Of a DNA stretch of 64,000 bases, positions 7,812 to 15,793 are shown in pieces. The position numbers and the translations under genes were made by a program. The DNA comes from Haloarcula laminariae (GTDB lineage Archaea > Halobacteriota > Halobacteria > Halobacteriales > Haloarculaceae). The stretch is from NCBI RefSeq assembly GCF_025457605.1, contig NZ_JAMZFY010000001.1:744001-808000 (forward strand), given 5' to 3'. The notes beneath the pieces were generated by a model. The model had not been told where the DNA came from. It searched no databases and saw only the letters and a program-made list of their open reading frames with translations. Every line of letters starts with the position of its first letter. Within the stretch, counting starts at the first letter, position 1.

Positions 7812-8193
7812 GTAGTACCTTTTTACTGCGGGGGGTCGCCGTCGGCGACCCCCGCTTGCAAAAATCTACGCTAAAAAGGCCGGAATCGCGGACTCACGGC
7901 TTCGCCGTTCGTCAACGCGGTCGCAAGCGACCGCGCTTGCGGCGATTCCGGTGAAACCGCTCGCCGATGGCGAGCGGTATGCTCCAGTAGAACGTCCTGC
8001 CCTTCCCCGGGTCGCGGCACGAAGGCCGCGCCCGGCCCTTTCAGAGCATACCGCACGGAGCGGAGCGAAGCGCGGTTTCACTTCACGCGAACGGAGTGAG
8101 CGTGAAGGAAGTTTTTAGCGTAGATTTTTGCAAGGGGGTTCCCGCAGGCCGACGCAGTCGGCCGAGGAAACCCCCGCGGCAAAAAGGTACTAC
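7812..8193. repeat. Family B dyad element, full copy B1, between convergent genes
   Basis: It fills the whole gap 7811-8189. Outer ends are GTAGTACCTTTTT (7812-7824) and its exact complement (8181-8193). Inside, 7856-7877 pairs perfectly with 8112-8133 over 22 bp (TTGCAAAAATCTACG... and complement). Side hairpins lie between the two nested stems on both flanks: G/C arms around 7828-7855, and 8134-8177 with GGGGGTT...AACCCCC. Further hairpins fill the core, for example CCGGAATCGC/GCGATTCCGG. The right end overlaps the cetZ stop codon TAG (8190-8192). T-runs fall just after both gene ends, so bidirectional termination is likely. No coding frame inside looks real. Confidence 0.85.
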
Positions 8194-9263
8194 ATCAGGG
8201 AGTCGAGGTCGTCGCTGACGTACTCCTCGGGGTCGGTATCGTGTCCCTGTGATTCGGCGGCGAGTCTGGCCTTCTCCATGAACTGGTTTATCTTGTCGGA
8301 GCGCTCGACGCCCGAGAGGACCACCAGCGCGGCGATTTTGTCGGAGCCCAGCGGGAAATCGCCCCCGCGGACCTCCATGCTCCCCGTCTCGTCCTCGACC
8401 CAGCGGCGGGCGCGCTCGACGCCCTTCCGTGAGAGCCGTTCGGGGTCGCCCGCGATGACCAGCAGCGCGGACTCGGCGTCGGTGGCGTTGGGGAGGCTCA
8501 TACTGGTCAGGAGGGCGTTGCGGGTGACGCTGGTGATGGTGTTGACGTTCGCCTCGGCGTCCTCGCCGGCCTCGGCGCTGGCGTAGCCGACGGCGGAGAT
8601 GCCCCCGCCCCGCAGGGTGTTGATTATCTCGGAGGAGTCGACGACGCTCTCGCCGACGCCCTCGACGGCCTCGCCGGAGGCGAGCAACAGGCCGATACGC
8701 TGGGCGATGGCGTCGTTGATGCGGTCGTACCCCTCGGCGACGCTGTCGCCGGAGCCGCGCCAGGCGTCGTTGTCCACGGCCAGCAGGGAGTCGGCCTCCC
8801 GGACCGCGGTCTTCAGCGACCGGCCGGCGTTGGCCTGGTAGAGCCCGCCCTCGTCGTCGCCGGGGAGGATTCCGAGCATGTAGACCGGCATCTCGTAGAT
8901 GCGCTTGAGTTCGCGGACGAGCATGGGGGCGCCGCCGGAGCCGGTGCCGCCGCCCAGCCCGGCGACCACGACGACGGCTTCGGCCTCGGTGGTGATGCGC
9001 CCGTCCATGTTGTCGAGGACCTCGGTGGCGTTCTCCTGCATTATCTGGGCGCCGAGTTCGTTGTCGCCGCCGACGCCGTGGCCTTTCACGCGGTCCTGGC
9101 CGATGAGGGCGGTATCGACGTCGAGGTTCTGGAGGTCGGCCCTCGCGGTGTTGACAGCCAGCGCACCGCGGACGGCGTTGAACCCCATATCGTAGTCGAA
9201 CTCCGCGAGGGACTGGGTTACTTTCCCCCCGGCTTGACCGACACCTATCAGGACGACTTTCAT
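8190..9263 (-). CDS. cetZ: CetZ-family tubulin-like cytoskeletal protein
   Basis: A 357-residue GTPase of the CetZ group, archaeal tubulin/FtsZ relatives that control cell shape and motility. The nucleotide-binding face is complete: N-terminal IGVGQAGGKV (residues 6-15), LIGQDRVKGHGVGGDNELG, and the tubulin signature GLGGGTGSGG at 102-111. SSEIINTLRGGGISAVGYAS and GSMEVRGGDFP are typical CetZ segments and are absent from FtsZ1/FtsZ2. It lacks the long flexible insert after the GYAS segment seen in some paralogues. The tail ends DDLDSLM. Which CetZ subgroup it belongs to cannot be settled here. Its TAG stop lies within repeat B1. Confidence 0.92.
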   Translation of the reverse strand: MKVVLIGVGQAGGKVTQSLAEFDYDMGFNAVRGALAVNTARADLQNLDVDTALIGQDRVKGHGVGGDNELGAQIMQENATEVLDNMDGRITTEAEAVVVVAGLGGGTGSGGAPMLVRELKRIYEMPVYMLGILPGDDEGGLYQANAGRSLKTAVREADSLLAVDNDAWRGSGDSVAEGYDRINDAIAQRIGLLLASGEAVEGVGESVVDSSEIINTLRGGGISAVGYASAEAGEDAEANVNTITSVTRNALLTSMSLPNATDAESALLVIAGDPERLSRKGVERARRWVEDETGSMEVRGGDFPLGSDKIAALVVLSGVERSDKINQFMEKARLAAESQGHDTDPEEYVSDDLDSLM

Positions 9264-9355
9264 ACGGAACCTCTAAGCCGGAGAACTAATCAACGTTGCC
9301 CCGATTGCGAGGGCTCAGCGGCGCGAGCGGGGTGTCAGTTTGCGGTCGGACCGGG

Positions 9356-9625
9356 CTATTCGAGGGTGAGCGTGTAGATGCGCTTGCGGGCGTCGGAAAA
9401 GGAGAACCGGGAGCTGACGACCTCGACGTCCTCCAGGCGGGTCAGCGCGTATCGGACGGTCCGCGGCGGCAACAGCGTCTCCTCGGCGAGCTGGCTCTGT
9501 GTGAGGCTGTCGTTGTACTCCAGGACCTTCGCGACGAGCTTCGCGCTCGGCGGCAGGTCGGCGACGGCGTCCCACCCCGTGTCCTCTTCCTCGGTCTCGG
9601 CATGCTGGACGTCGGATGCGCTCAT
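9356..9625 (-). CDS. Small winged-helix DNA-binding protein (MarR/TrmB-like)
   Basis: An 89-residue protein, essentially one winged helix: ADLPPSAKLVAKVLEYNDSLTQSQLAEETLLPPRTVRYALTRLEDVEVVSSRFSFSDARKRIYTL. TQSQLAEET and PRTVRYALTRLE are the helix-turn-helix. The ATG at 9623-9625 follows AT-rich DNA (taataatatttcttg, 9649-9663) that would hold the promoter. It reads in the same direction as cetZ, ending 92 bp before it, so it could regulate or be co-expressed with cetZ; neither is shown. Small HTH proteins of this length are common in haloarchaea and often bind DNA without a ligand domain. Confidence 0.8.
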   Translation of the reverse strand: MSASDVQHAETEEEDTGWDAVADLPPSAKLVAKVLEYNDSLTQSQLAEETLLPPRTVRYALTRLEDVEVVSSRFSFSDARKRIYTLTLE

Positions 9626-9755
9626 ATACAACACCGTACCGGATACAGGGTAATAATATTTCTTGTTCTGTCTAATGCACAGTAGGCATCTTCCGGCAAA
9701 CTCTCGGCCTCCTCGGGGCCGAAAGCTTACAGTGGGAACCGACCCCTTGGTTCGT

Positions 9756-10268
9756 GTGGACGAAATCGAGGCCCGCACGGTCGTCTACGCGCCGCCCGAG
9801 GAGCTGTACGACTTTCTCCTCGATTTCCCGGGATACGCGCGCTACTCGGAGTATCTCGACCGGGTGCACCAGGACGGGGACGGGGCGGTCGGGACGAGAT
9901 ACGCGCTGGAGTTCTCCTGGTGGAAACTCTCGTATACGGCCCGCTCGGCCGTGACCGGCGTCGACCCGCCCGGACGCATCGACTGGCGCATCGTCAAGGA
10001 CATCGACGCCGAGGGGTACTGGGGGATAACGCCGACCGAGCCGCCCGAAGGCGTCGAGGCGGCAACCGAGGTCGTCCTCCACATCGAGTACGACGCCGAG
10101 TCCGCGTCGGCGAGCGCCGTCGACCTGCCGAGACTCGTCTCTATGGGCTGGGTCATCGAGAAGGTCAAACCGCTCGTTCGAAAGGAAGCGACCAGAATCG
10201 TCAGACGCGTCGTCGACGACATCGAGGGCGAGCCCCGCGACGCCGACGTCGAGATTCGGACCGGGTAG
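9756..10268 (+). CDS. SRPBCC-family (START-like) protein
   Basis: A 170-residue single-domain protein. The pattern VVYAPPEELYDFLLDFPGYARYSEYLDRVHQDGDGAVGTRYALEF is the start of a polyketide cyclase/coenzyme Q-binding type hot-dog cavity. TEVVLHIEYDAESASA and a long C-terminal helix (MGWVIEKVKPLVRKEATRIVRRVVDDIEG) complete it. The GTG at 9756 was chosen because homology-like sequence begins there and AAAGCTTAC (9722-9730) sits at core-promoter distance. The ligand is unknown, probably a lipid or other hydrophobic molecule. Its TAG directly abuts the stop of the convergent halocyanin gene. Confidence 0.8.
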   Translation: MDEIEARTVVYAPPEELYDFLLDFPGYARYSEYLDRVHQDGDGAVGTRYALEFSWWKLSYTARSAVTGVDPPGRIDWRIVKDIDAEGYWGITPTEPPEGVEAATEVVLHIEYDAESASASAVDLPRLVSMGWVIEKVKPLVRKEATRIVRRVVDDIEGEPRDADVEIRTG

Positions 10269-10997
10269 CTACTGGTCGCCGGGCGTCTCGTAGTCGCCGC
10301 CGTAGCGCATGAAGACGTACGCCATCCCGAGCGTCGCGGCCATGACGACGGAGGTGGCGACGCCAAGCATCTTCGCGCCCCCGGGGACGCCCAGCGGACC
10401 GCTCTCGCTCCCGCCGCCACCGGTACTCTTGGTCGGGTAGTCCGTGCCGACGACGACCGACCCCTTCATCTGGAGCCCCTCGTGGGGGACACAGACGTAG
10501 TTGTAGACGCCGTCCTCCTCGAAGGTGTGCTCGTAGTTGACTCCGGCATCGCCGACGGCATCGCCGGAGTCCAGCGGGCCGTCGTTAGCCGAAACCACGT
10601 TGTGGCTCCCGTTGCCGGTCCACTCCCACTGGACCGTCGCCCCGTTGTCGACGTGGATGGCCGCCGGGCCGAACCCGTAGGGGCCGCCGTTGGCCTCCAC
10701 GCCGACTTCGACCGTCGCAGAGTCCTGCCCACGGGCGTCCGTCACGCTCCCGTCGAAGTTCCCGACCTGGTCGAGGTAGCCGCCGAAGTCCGGCGGCCCG
10801 GCCTCGCCGCCGCCACCGCCACCACCGCCGCCGTCGGTACCGGCTTCAGTGCCGGCCTCGGTGCCGGTCGCTGTCCCACTCTCGGTCGCTGTCCCCTCCT
10901 GTGCGGCTGCGGTGCCGGTGGCGGCCGCGACGGCCGTCGCTCCCGTCGCCGTCCGCATAAAGGCCCGACGAGACACGTCCGTACTACCGTCTGTCAT
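10269..10997 (-). CDS. Halocyanin-type blue copper protein, Tat-exported and membrane-anchored
   Basis: A 242-residue electron carrier on the outer cell surface. The N-terminus has a twin-arginine signal (SRRAFM, 9-14) followed by an Ala-rich hydrophobic stretch ending near AAQ. A Thr/Glu/Gly-rich linker with nine consecutive glycines leads to the plastocyanin-like domain. Type 1 copper ligands are all present: H132 (GSHNV), C169, H172 (YVCVPHEG) and M177 (LQMKG). A C-terminal hydrophobic helix (MLGVATSVVMAATLGMAYVFM) anchors the protein, so it may be held at both ends or only at the C-terminus after signal cleavage. The electron partners are not in the neighbourhood. Confidence 0.9.
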   Translation of the reverse strand: MTDGSTDVSRRAFMRTATGATAVAAATGTAAAQEGTATESGTATGTEAGTEAGTDGGGGGGGGGEAGPPDFGGYLDQVGNFDGSVTDARGQDSATVEVGVEANGGPYGFGPAAIHVDNGATVQWEWTGNGSHNVVSANDGPLDSGDAVGDAGVNYEHTFEEDGVYNYVCVPHEGLQMKGSVVVGTDYPTKSTGGGGSESGPLGVPGGAKMLGVATSVVMAATLGMAYVFMRYGGDYETPGDQ

Positions 10998-11100
10998 AGG
11001 CTGTCGTTTGAACCCGCCCGTGGTCAATATGTCGGTTTCCAGTCGGTGGTTTGGACCGATTCCCGGCCCCTTTTCAGCCGCGAACCCGTTAGTAACGGTG

Positions 11101-11940
11101 ATGTCACAACAGACGCCATCAGCCGATAGCGTCGCTCGCGCCAGCGGTATGCCCATGCTCGGGCTCGGAACCTGGCAAAACGACGACCCAAGCGAGTGTA
11201 CCGACAGCGTCGAGACCGCCCTGGAGATGGGGTATCGACACATCGACACCGCCCAGGCCTACGGCAACGAGGACGCCGTCGGCGACGGGTTGGCTGCCGC
11301 CGACGTGGACCGCGCGGATATCTTCCTCGCGACGAAGGTCTGGAACGCGAACCTCGCGGCCGAAGACGTCCACGAGACGGCCGAGCAGAGCCTGGACGAC
11401 CTCGGCGTCGACGCCGTCGACCTGCTGTACGTCCACTGGCCGGCCGGCGCCTACGACGCCGAGGAGACCCTGGCCGCCTTCGACGAGCTCTACGACCAGG
11501 GCAAGATAGAGAACGTCGGCGTCTCGAACTTCGAACCCCACCACGTCGAGGAGGCCATGGAGATTCTCGACGCGCCGCTGTTTGCCAACCAGGTCGAACT
11601 CCACCCGTTCCTCCAGCAGGAGGAGCTGCGCGCCCACGCCGAGGAGCACGACTACGAACTCGTCGCCTACTCGCCGCTGGCCCGCGGCGACGTCTTCGAG
11701 AGCGACGTGCTGACCGACATCGCCGACGACCACGACGCGAGCGCCGCCCAGGTCAGCCTGGCGTGGCTCAACGAGAAGGGCGTCACGGCCATCCCGAAGG
11801 CGACCGGCCGCGACCACATCGCGGACAACTGGCGGAGCCTCGACCTCGAACTCAGCGACGCCGAAATCGAGCGCATCGACGACATCGACCGCGAGGACCG
11901 CAAGGTCGACCCGGACTTCGGTCCCGACGCCTGGGACTGA
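11101..11940 (+). CDS. Aldo/keto reductase
   Basis: A 279-residue NADPH-dependent reductase with a TIM-barrel fold. The catalytic tetrad is intact: D49 and Y54 (HIDTAQAYGNE), K79 (ATKVW) and H112 (YVHWP). Cofactor-binding segments GVSNFEP, NQVELHPFLQQ, YSPLARG and IPKATGRDHIADN are in order. It resembles the group that includes 2,5-diketo-gluconate reductases; the physiological carbonyl substrate is unknown. The halocyanin gene is divergent across a 103-bp gap. No operon partner is evident downstream, where a 172-bp gap follows. Confidence 0.92.
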   Translation: MSQQTPSADSVARASGMPMLGLGTWQNDDPSECTDSVETALEMGYRHIDTAQAYGNEDAVGDGLAAADVDRADIFLATKVWNANLAAEDVHETAEQSLDDLGVDAVDLLYVHWPAGAYDAEETLAAFDELYDQGKIENVGVSNFEPHHVEEAMEILDAPLFANQVELHPFLQQEELRAHAEEHDYELVAYSPLARGDVFESDVLTDIADDHDASAAQVSLAWLNEKGVTAIPKATGRDHIADNWRSLDLELSDAEIERIDDIDREDRKVDPDFGPDAWD

Positions 11941-12112
11941 TACCGTAGCGTATCGCCGACTCCGGCGTCTGCGACGGGCGGCAAATCGTGACGTGCACCG
12001 GCCTGTGGCGGGGCGGCCGGGAAGACTATCTATCGCAGTCGGCCGCTTTTCTGTGCTGTCTCTTTCGACGGGGCCTGAAAGCTTTACCACGGGGAGGGGT
12101 AAACTGGCACGT

Positions 12113-12853
12113 ATGTCAGTCGGGAGCAACGGGGTACTCGCCGGTCTTCGAATCGACCTCCGGCGGTTACACGAGACGTGGATGGAGCTCGTCTACCCCC
12201 GCCAGCGGGGCGCGGGCGACACGGTGTTGGGCACCTGGCAGCCGGACAGCCAGCTCGGCAGAATCGGGTATCGCGTCTGGTCGGCGCTCGGGGTGCCGGT
12301 CATCGCGCTGGTGTACCCGCTGGTGCTTCTGGGCGCGTTCGTCCGGTTCCAGACCCGCCGTATCGGCCGCACCGCGGCCAGCCTCGGCCTGCTCGGCGTC
12401 GTCGCCCTCTCGCTCGTGGTCTGGGGCGGGCTCGCCGCGCTGGCCCGGTTTCAGCTCGACCTCATCGCCGGTGGCTTCCTGGCCATCGCCCTCGCCGGCG
12501 GCGTCGCGACCGTCTCGGCCGCGCTGGCCGTCGGGACGAAGTCGGCCGGCGGCCGGGTCACGACGGTCCTCCTCGCCTACCCATTCGCCGTGACGGCCAT
12601 CTTCCTCCCGCCGGTCGTGGCCGCGCTGTTCTCGAAGACGCTGGCCGCCGTCGTACTCCCGAACAGCACCGCGCTGGCCCAGTGGCTGCTCGACAACGCC
12701 CTGGCCCCCGTCGGCCTCGCCGAGACGTTCTCCCGGACGTTCGAACTGGAGGGTCTCGGCTACGTCATCATGTGGCTCGCCATCTCCTTTCCCATCGGCT
12801 GGGCGCTCGGGACGCTGGTGTCGCTTGCTGACCTCGTTCGCCCCACCGAGTAA
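12113..12853 (+). CDS. Haloarchaeal polytopic membrane protein, unknown function
   Basis: A 246-residue protein. After a charged N-terminus (residues 1-45, with WMELVYPRQRGAGDTVLGTWQP) come about five or six hydrophobic segments: roughly 55-75, 85-105, 112-135, 142-170 and 218-240. No cofactor, transporter or enzyme motif is recognisable. The ATG at 12113 follows an AT-richer GAAAGCTTTACC (12077-12088) at promoter distance. Earlier in-frame ATGs would add Arg/Pro-rich sequence and are rejected. It is followed 39 bp on by another small membrane protein gene on the same strand, which may share its transcript. Confidence 0.75.
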   Translation: MSVGSNGVLAGLRIDLRRLHETWMELVYPRQRGAGDTVLGTWQPDSQLGRIGYRVWSALGVPVIALVYPLVLLGAFVRFQTRRIGRTAASLGLLGVVALSLVVWGGLAALARFQLDLIAGGFLAIALAGGVATVSAALAVGTKSAGGRVTTVLLAYPFAVTAIFLPPVVAALFSKTLAAVVLPNSTALAQWLLDNALAPVGLAETFSRTFELEGLGYVIMWLAISFPIGWALGTLVSLADLVRPTE

Positions 12854-12892
12854 AGTAACGGCTATGGGTCTCCGAGCCTAATCCGCGCCCGT

Positions 12893-13078
12893 ATGGAACT
12901 AGACGCGCTGAAGACGGCCGTGGCCTTCCTCGTCCTGTTCGGCGTCCTCGCGGTCGGGACGCTGATGAGCCCGATGACGACCAGCACGGTGATGATGGTA
13001 CTCGGCGGCCTGCTCGTGTTCGGCGTCGTGACGCTGCTGCTTGGCGTCAAACACGGCGAGTACCGCGCCTCACACTGA
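12893..13078 (+). CDS. Small two-helix membrane protein (DUF7333-like)
   Basis: A 61-residue protein consisting of two transmembrane helices (residues about 8-27 and 33-52) joined by a short MSPMTTST turn, with a cytosolic GVKHGEYRA tail. The tail motif and size match small haloarchaeal membrane proteins (DUF7333, number from memory). Its role is unknown. The 3' end overlaps the stop of the convergent AMP-ligase-like gene by 9 nt, so their mRNAs are antisense to each other at the tips. Confidence 0.7.
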   Translation: MELDALKTAVAFLVLFGVLAVGTLMSPMTTSTVMMVLGGLLVFGVVTLLLGVKHGEYRASH

Positions 13079-13825
13079 GACCTCCCCCGGTCGAATAACC
13101 GTTTTCTCCGGCACGTCGCCCTCGTCGCCGGCGACGGCCACGTCGCTCGCCGCGTCGTCGCCAAAGCGAACCGTCGCGCCCACTCGAAGCGGCGCGAGTA
13201 TCCCAGTGACGACGGTCCCCGCCGAGGTGACCGGCGCCCGGACGGCGACGGTCGTCTCCGCGTCGATACCGTACTCCTCGACCACTCGTTCGCCCGCCGC
13301 GAGTAGCTCGCCGTGGCTGTAGGTCCCATCGGCGTCTCGCAGGGCGGGGTCGTCCGGCGTGCGCTCGCCCGGCGGCTGGAGCGGGTTCTCGCTCCACAGC
13401 TCGCGCTCGAACCCCGCGACCGTCGGGTCGTCGCTCGGACCGCCGTAGGAAAGGGCCTTCGTCCCCGGCGCCAGCTCGTAGCGGTCGAGCCACGCCGCCG
13501 GCGCGACCAGCGCCGTCGCGTCGACCTCGACGCCGGGTGCGATGTCCGCGACCGCACCGTCCAGCGTCGCCGCCAGCACCGCTAGCAGCCCGTCCGGACA
13601 GTCCCGGAGATAGCCCGGTTCGTCCCCCTCGACCGGGTTCTTCGGCCCGACGACGACGGCGACTTCCATCCCCTCGCGGACCCCGTAGTGGCGCATGAGG
13701 TTCCCGCCCTTCCAGACGTTCGTACAGAAGTCCCGGTAGCTGTACGGCGCCGACCGCTCCGGCGTCGAGAAGAACACTCCGTCGCGCTCACGACCCGCCG
13801 CGACCAGGTCACTCAGCGTGTGCAT
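13070..13825 (-). CDS. AMP-ligase-like protein, short form without the adenylation core
   Basis: A 251-residue protein that resembles the N-terminal part of acyl-CoA synthetases/AMP-forming ligases: SYRDFCTNVWKGGNLMRHYGVREGMEVAVVVGP and a later YSHGELLAAGERVVEEYGIDAETTVAVRAPVTSAGTVVTGILAPLRVGATVRFG. The signatures of an active enzyme (the Ser/Thr/Gly-rich P-loop, and the YGxTE-type and GEI/Asp motifs) are not visible, and the length is about half of the family norm. It may be a non-catalytic paralogue with a binding or regulatory role rather than a broken gene, since the frame is intact and its codon use is normal. It lies 39 bp downstream of dnaJ on the same strand. Confidence 0.6.
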   Translation of the reverse strand: MHTLSDLVAAGRERDGVFFSTPERSAPYSYRDFCTNVWKGGNLMRHYGVREGMEVAVVVGPKNPVEGDEPGYLRDCPDGLLAVLAATLDGAVADIAPGVEVDATALVAPAAWLDRYELAPGTKALSYGGPSDDPTVAGFERELWSENPLQPPGERTPDDPALRDADGTYSHGELLAAGERVVEEYGIDAETTVAVRAPVTSAGTVVTGILAPLRVGATVRFGDDAASDVAVAGDEGDVPEKTVIRPGEVSV

Positions 13826-13864
13826 GTCGGACCTTGGCAGTGACCGGACAAAAGAGAGCCGAAA

Positions 13865-15013
13865 TCAGAGGGAGTTCTTGAGCTTCTCGAAGAACCCTTC
13901 CTCGACCTCGACCTCCTCGCCGCCGGCCTCGGCGAAGGCTTCGAGGGCCTCCTTCTGCTCGCTGTTGAGGCTATCGGGGGTCACGACCTGCACCTGCACG
14001 TAGAGGTCGCCGCTGCCGCGTCGGCGCAGGCGGGGCATCCCCTTGTCCTCCAGCCGGAACACCTCGCCGCTCTGGGTGCCGCTCGGCACGTCGACTTCCA
14101 CGTCGCCGTCGAGGGTGGGGACGGTGATGGTGTCGCCGAAGACCGCCTGCGGGAACGAGATAGCGTGGTCGTACTTGAGGTCGTCGCCCTCGCGCTCGAA
14201 GTCGGGGTGGTCCCGCACGGACACCTGGATGAGGAGGTCGCCGTTGGGGCCGCCGTTCTCGCCGGGGGCGCCCTCCCGCTCCATCCGCAGCGTCTGTCCG
14301 TCGGCGATGCCCGACGGGATGTCGACTTCCAGCGTCGCCTCGTTACGGACGGTGCCGTCGCCCCGGCAGGTCGAGCAGGTCTCGTCGTACAGCGTCCCCT
14401 CGCCCTCACAGCGTCGACAGGTCGCGGTCTGTTGGACCCGCCCCATCGGGGTCTGCTGGACACGCGTCGTCTGGCCCTGGCCGTTACACTCCGGACAGGT
14501 CTCCGAGTCGGCGTCGGGCGGGTGGCCCTTGCCGTCGCAGTCGTCGCAGGTCTCCGGGCGCGTGACGGTTATCTGCTTTTCGGCGCCGTTGTAGGCCTCT
14601 TCGAGGTCGATGGTCAGGCGCGTCTGGAGGTCCTGGCCCTGCCGGCGCCGCGAGCCGCCGCGACCGCCGCGGCCACCGCCGCCGAAGAACTGGTCGAAGA
14701 TGTCCTGCATGTCGAAGCCGCCGGCACCGCCGACGCCCCCGGCGCCGCCCATGCCGCCGCCACCGCCGCCGGCGCCGCCGCGCTTCTCGGCCTGCTCGAA
14801 GCGGTCGTGACCCATCTGGTCGTACATCTGCCGTTTCTCCTCGTCGGTCAGGACCTCCTTTGCCTTCTTCGCCTTCTTGAACTTCTCCTCGGCGTTCGGG
14901 TCGTCGCTGACGTCCGGGTGGTACTCCCGGGCCTTCTGCCGGTAGGCCTCCTGTATCTCGTCCTCGGAGGCGTCCCGGGAGACACCCAGTATCTCGTAGA
15001 AATCCTGGCTCAT
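13865..15013 (-). CDS. dnaJ: Chaperone DnaJ (Hsp40, type I)
   Basis: A 382-residue co-chaperone that stimulates DnaK ATPase and delivers unfolded clients. The J domain (1-70) has the essential HPD at 32-34. A Gly/Phe-rich linker, very rich in glycine, follows (about 78-120). Four CxxCxGxG zinc repeats come next (CDDCDGKG, CPECNGQG, CRRCEGEG, CSTCRGDG), forming two zinc sites. Then come the C-terminal peptide-binding domains, including VPTLDGDVEVDVPSGTQSGEVFRL, and an acidic tail. It is full length. dnaK lies upstream on the same strand, but an opposite-strand gene separates them, so dnaJ probably has its own promoter in 15014-15182. Confidence 0.97.
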   Translation of the reverse strand: MSQDFYEILGVSRDASEDEIQEAYRQKAREYHPDVSDDPNAEEKFKKAKKAKEVLTDEEKRQMYDQMGHDRFEQAEKRGGAGGGGGGMGGAGGVGGAGGFDMQDIFDQFFGGGGRGGRGGSRRRQGQDLQTRLTIDLEEAYNGAEKQITVTRPETCDDCDGKGHPPDADSETCPECNGQGQTTRVQQTPMGRVQQTATCRRCEGEGTLYDETCSTCRGDGTVRNEATLEVDIPSGIADGQTLRMEREGAPGENGGPNGDLLIQVSVRDHPDFEREGDDLKYDHAISFPQAVFGDTITVPTLDGDVEVDVPSGTQSGEVFRLEDKGMPRLRRRGSGDLYVQVQVVTPDSLNSEQKEALEAFAEAGGEEVEVEEGFFEKLKNSL

Positions 15014-15182
15014 TGGTTGTGTGACTGGTACTGGCTTGCGCTACTTGAAAAGAACGGGTCGGGGATACGGCCCCCTCGGCCGACCGTCCACAGACGATGT
15101 CCGCCACCGCACACGACGCTCGGCACGGACGGCGTCGCGCCGACCGGGGCGCTTATTTTGCCCCCGGGCGACAGTCCGCACA

Positions 15183-15695
15183 ATGAGTGCCAGGCCGGAG
15201 GCCCGCGGCGCGGTGACCGTAGAGCGCATCGCCGTCTGGGGAGCCGCGGCCCTGGTCGTCGCCGCGCTGGCCGCTCTCGTCGTCGGACCGGGCGTCGACT
15301 TCCGGACCGCGGCGCCGACCGCCGACTTCGAGGGGAGCTACGACAACGCGACGGGGACGGCGACGGTGACCCACGCCGGCGGCGACCGCCTGTCCGACGG
15401 GACCACGCAGTCCGTCGCCGTGGTAGTCACCGACGCCGACACCGACGCGAGGACGCGGCTCCTGTGGGCCAACGAGTCGACGCTCCCGGTCGCCGAGGGC
15501 GACAGCTTCGCCGTCGACGACCCGCGCGTCGACGCCGACGGCGACGGTGACTACCTCGACGCCGACGGCTCCGTCGGCTTCTACCTCGAACCCGGTGACA
15601 CCGTCGCGGTGGTCTGGACCGGGCGGCTGACCGGCGCGCCCGGGACCCGGACCGAGACGCTCGAGACGGTCACTATCGGGAACGCGACGGGCTGA
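15183..15695 (+). CDS. Pilin-like exported protein
   Basis: A 170-residue protein with a short basic N-terminus (MSARPEARGAVTVER) and one hydrophobic helix (IAVWGAAALVVAALAALVV, residues about 17-35), then an extracellular domain. In that domain GTATVTHAGGDRLSDGTTQSVAVVV is the 'xxVTHxGGDxL' pattern of haloarchaeal type IV pilin-like proteins. The rest is rich in Asp/Thr (DPRVDADGDGDYLDADGSVGFYLEPGDTVAVVW), so it is likely acidic and Ca-tolerant. The N-terminus is not a standard prepilin peptidase site, so a pilin-like membrane-anchored protein is safer than a true pilin. It sits antisense between dnaK and dnaJ. Confidence 0.65.
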   Translation: MSARPEARGAVTVERIAVWGAAALVVAALAALVVGPGVDFRTAAPTADFEGSYDNATGTATVTHAGGDRLSDGTTQSVAVVVTDADTDARTRLLWANESTLPVAEGDSFAVDDPRVDADGDGDYLDADGSVGFYLEPGDTVAVVWTGRLTGAPGTRTETLETVTIGNATG

Positions 15696-15793
15696 GCGTC
15701 GTCTAGAACGCAGAATCCCGCCGTCTTGCGACCGGTCACCGGTACGCGTAGAAAGTCCCCGCCCTGTTTTCGAGCCGATGAAAGCGACTCGGC

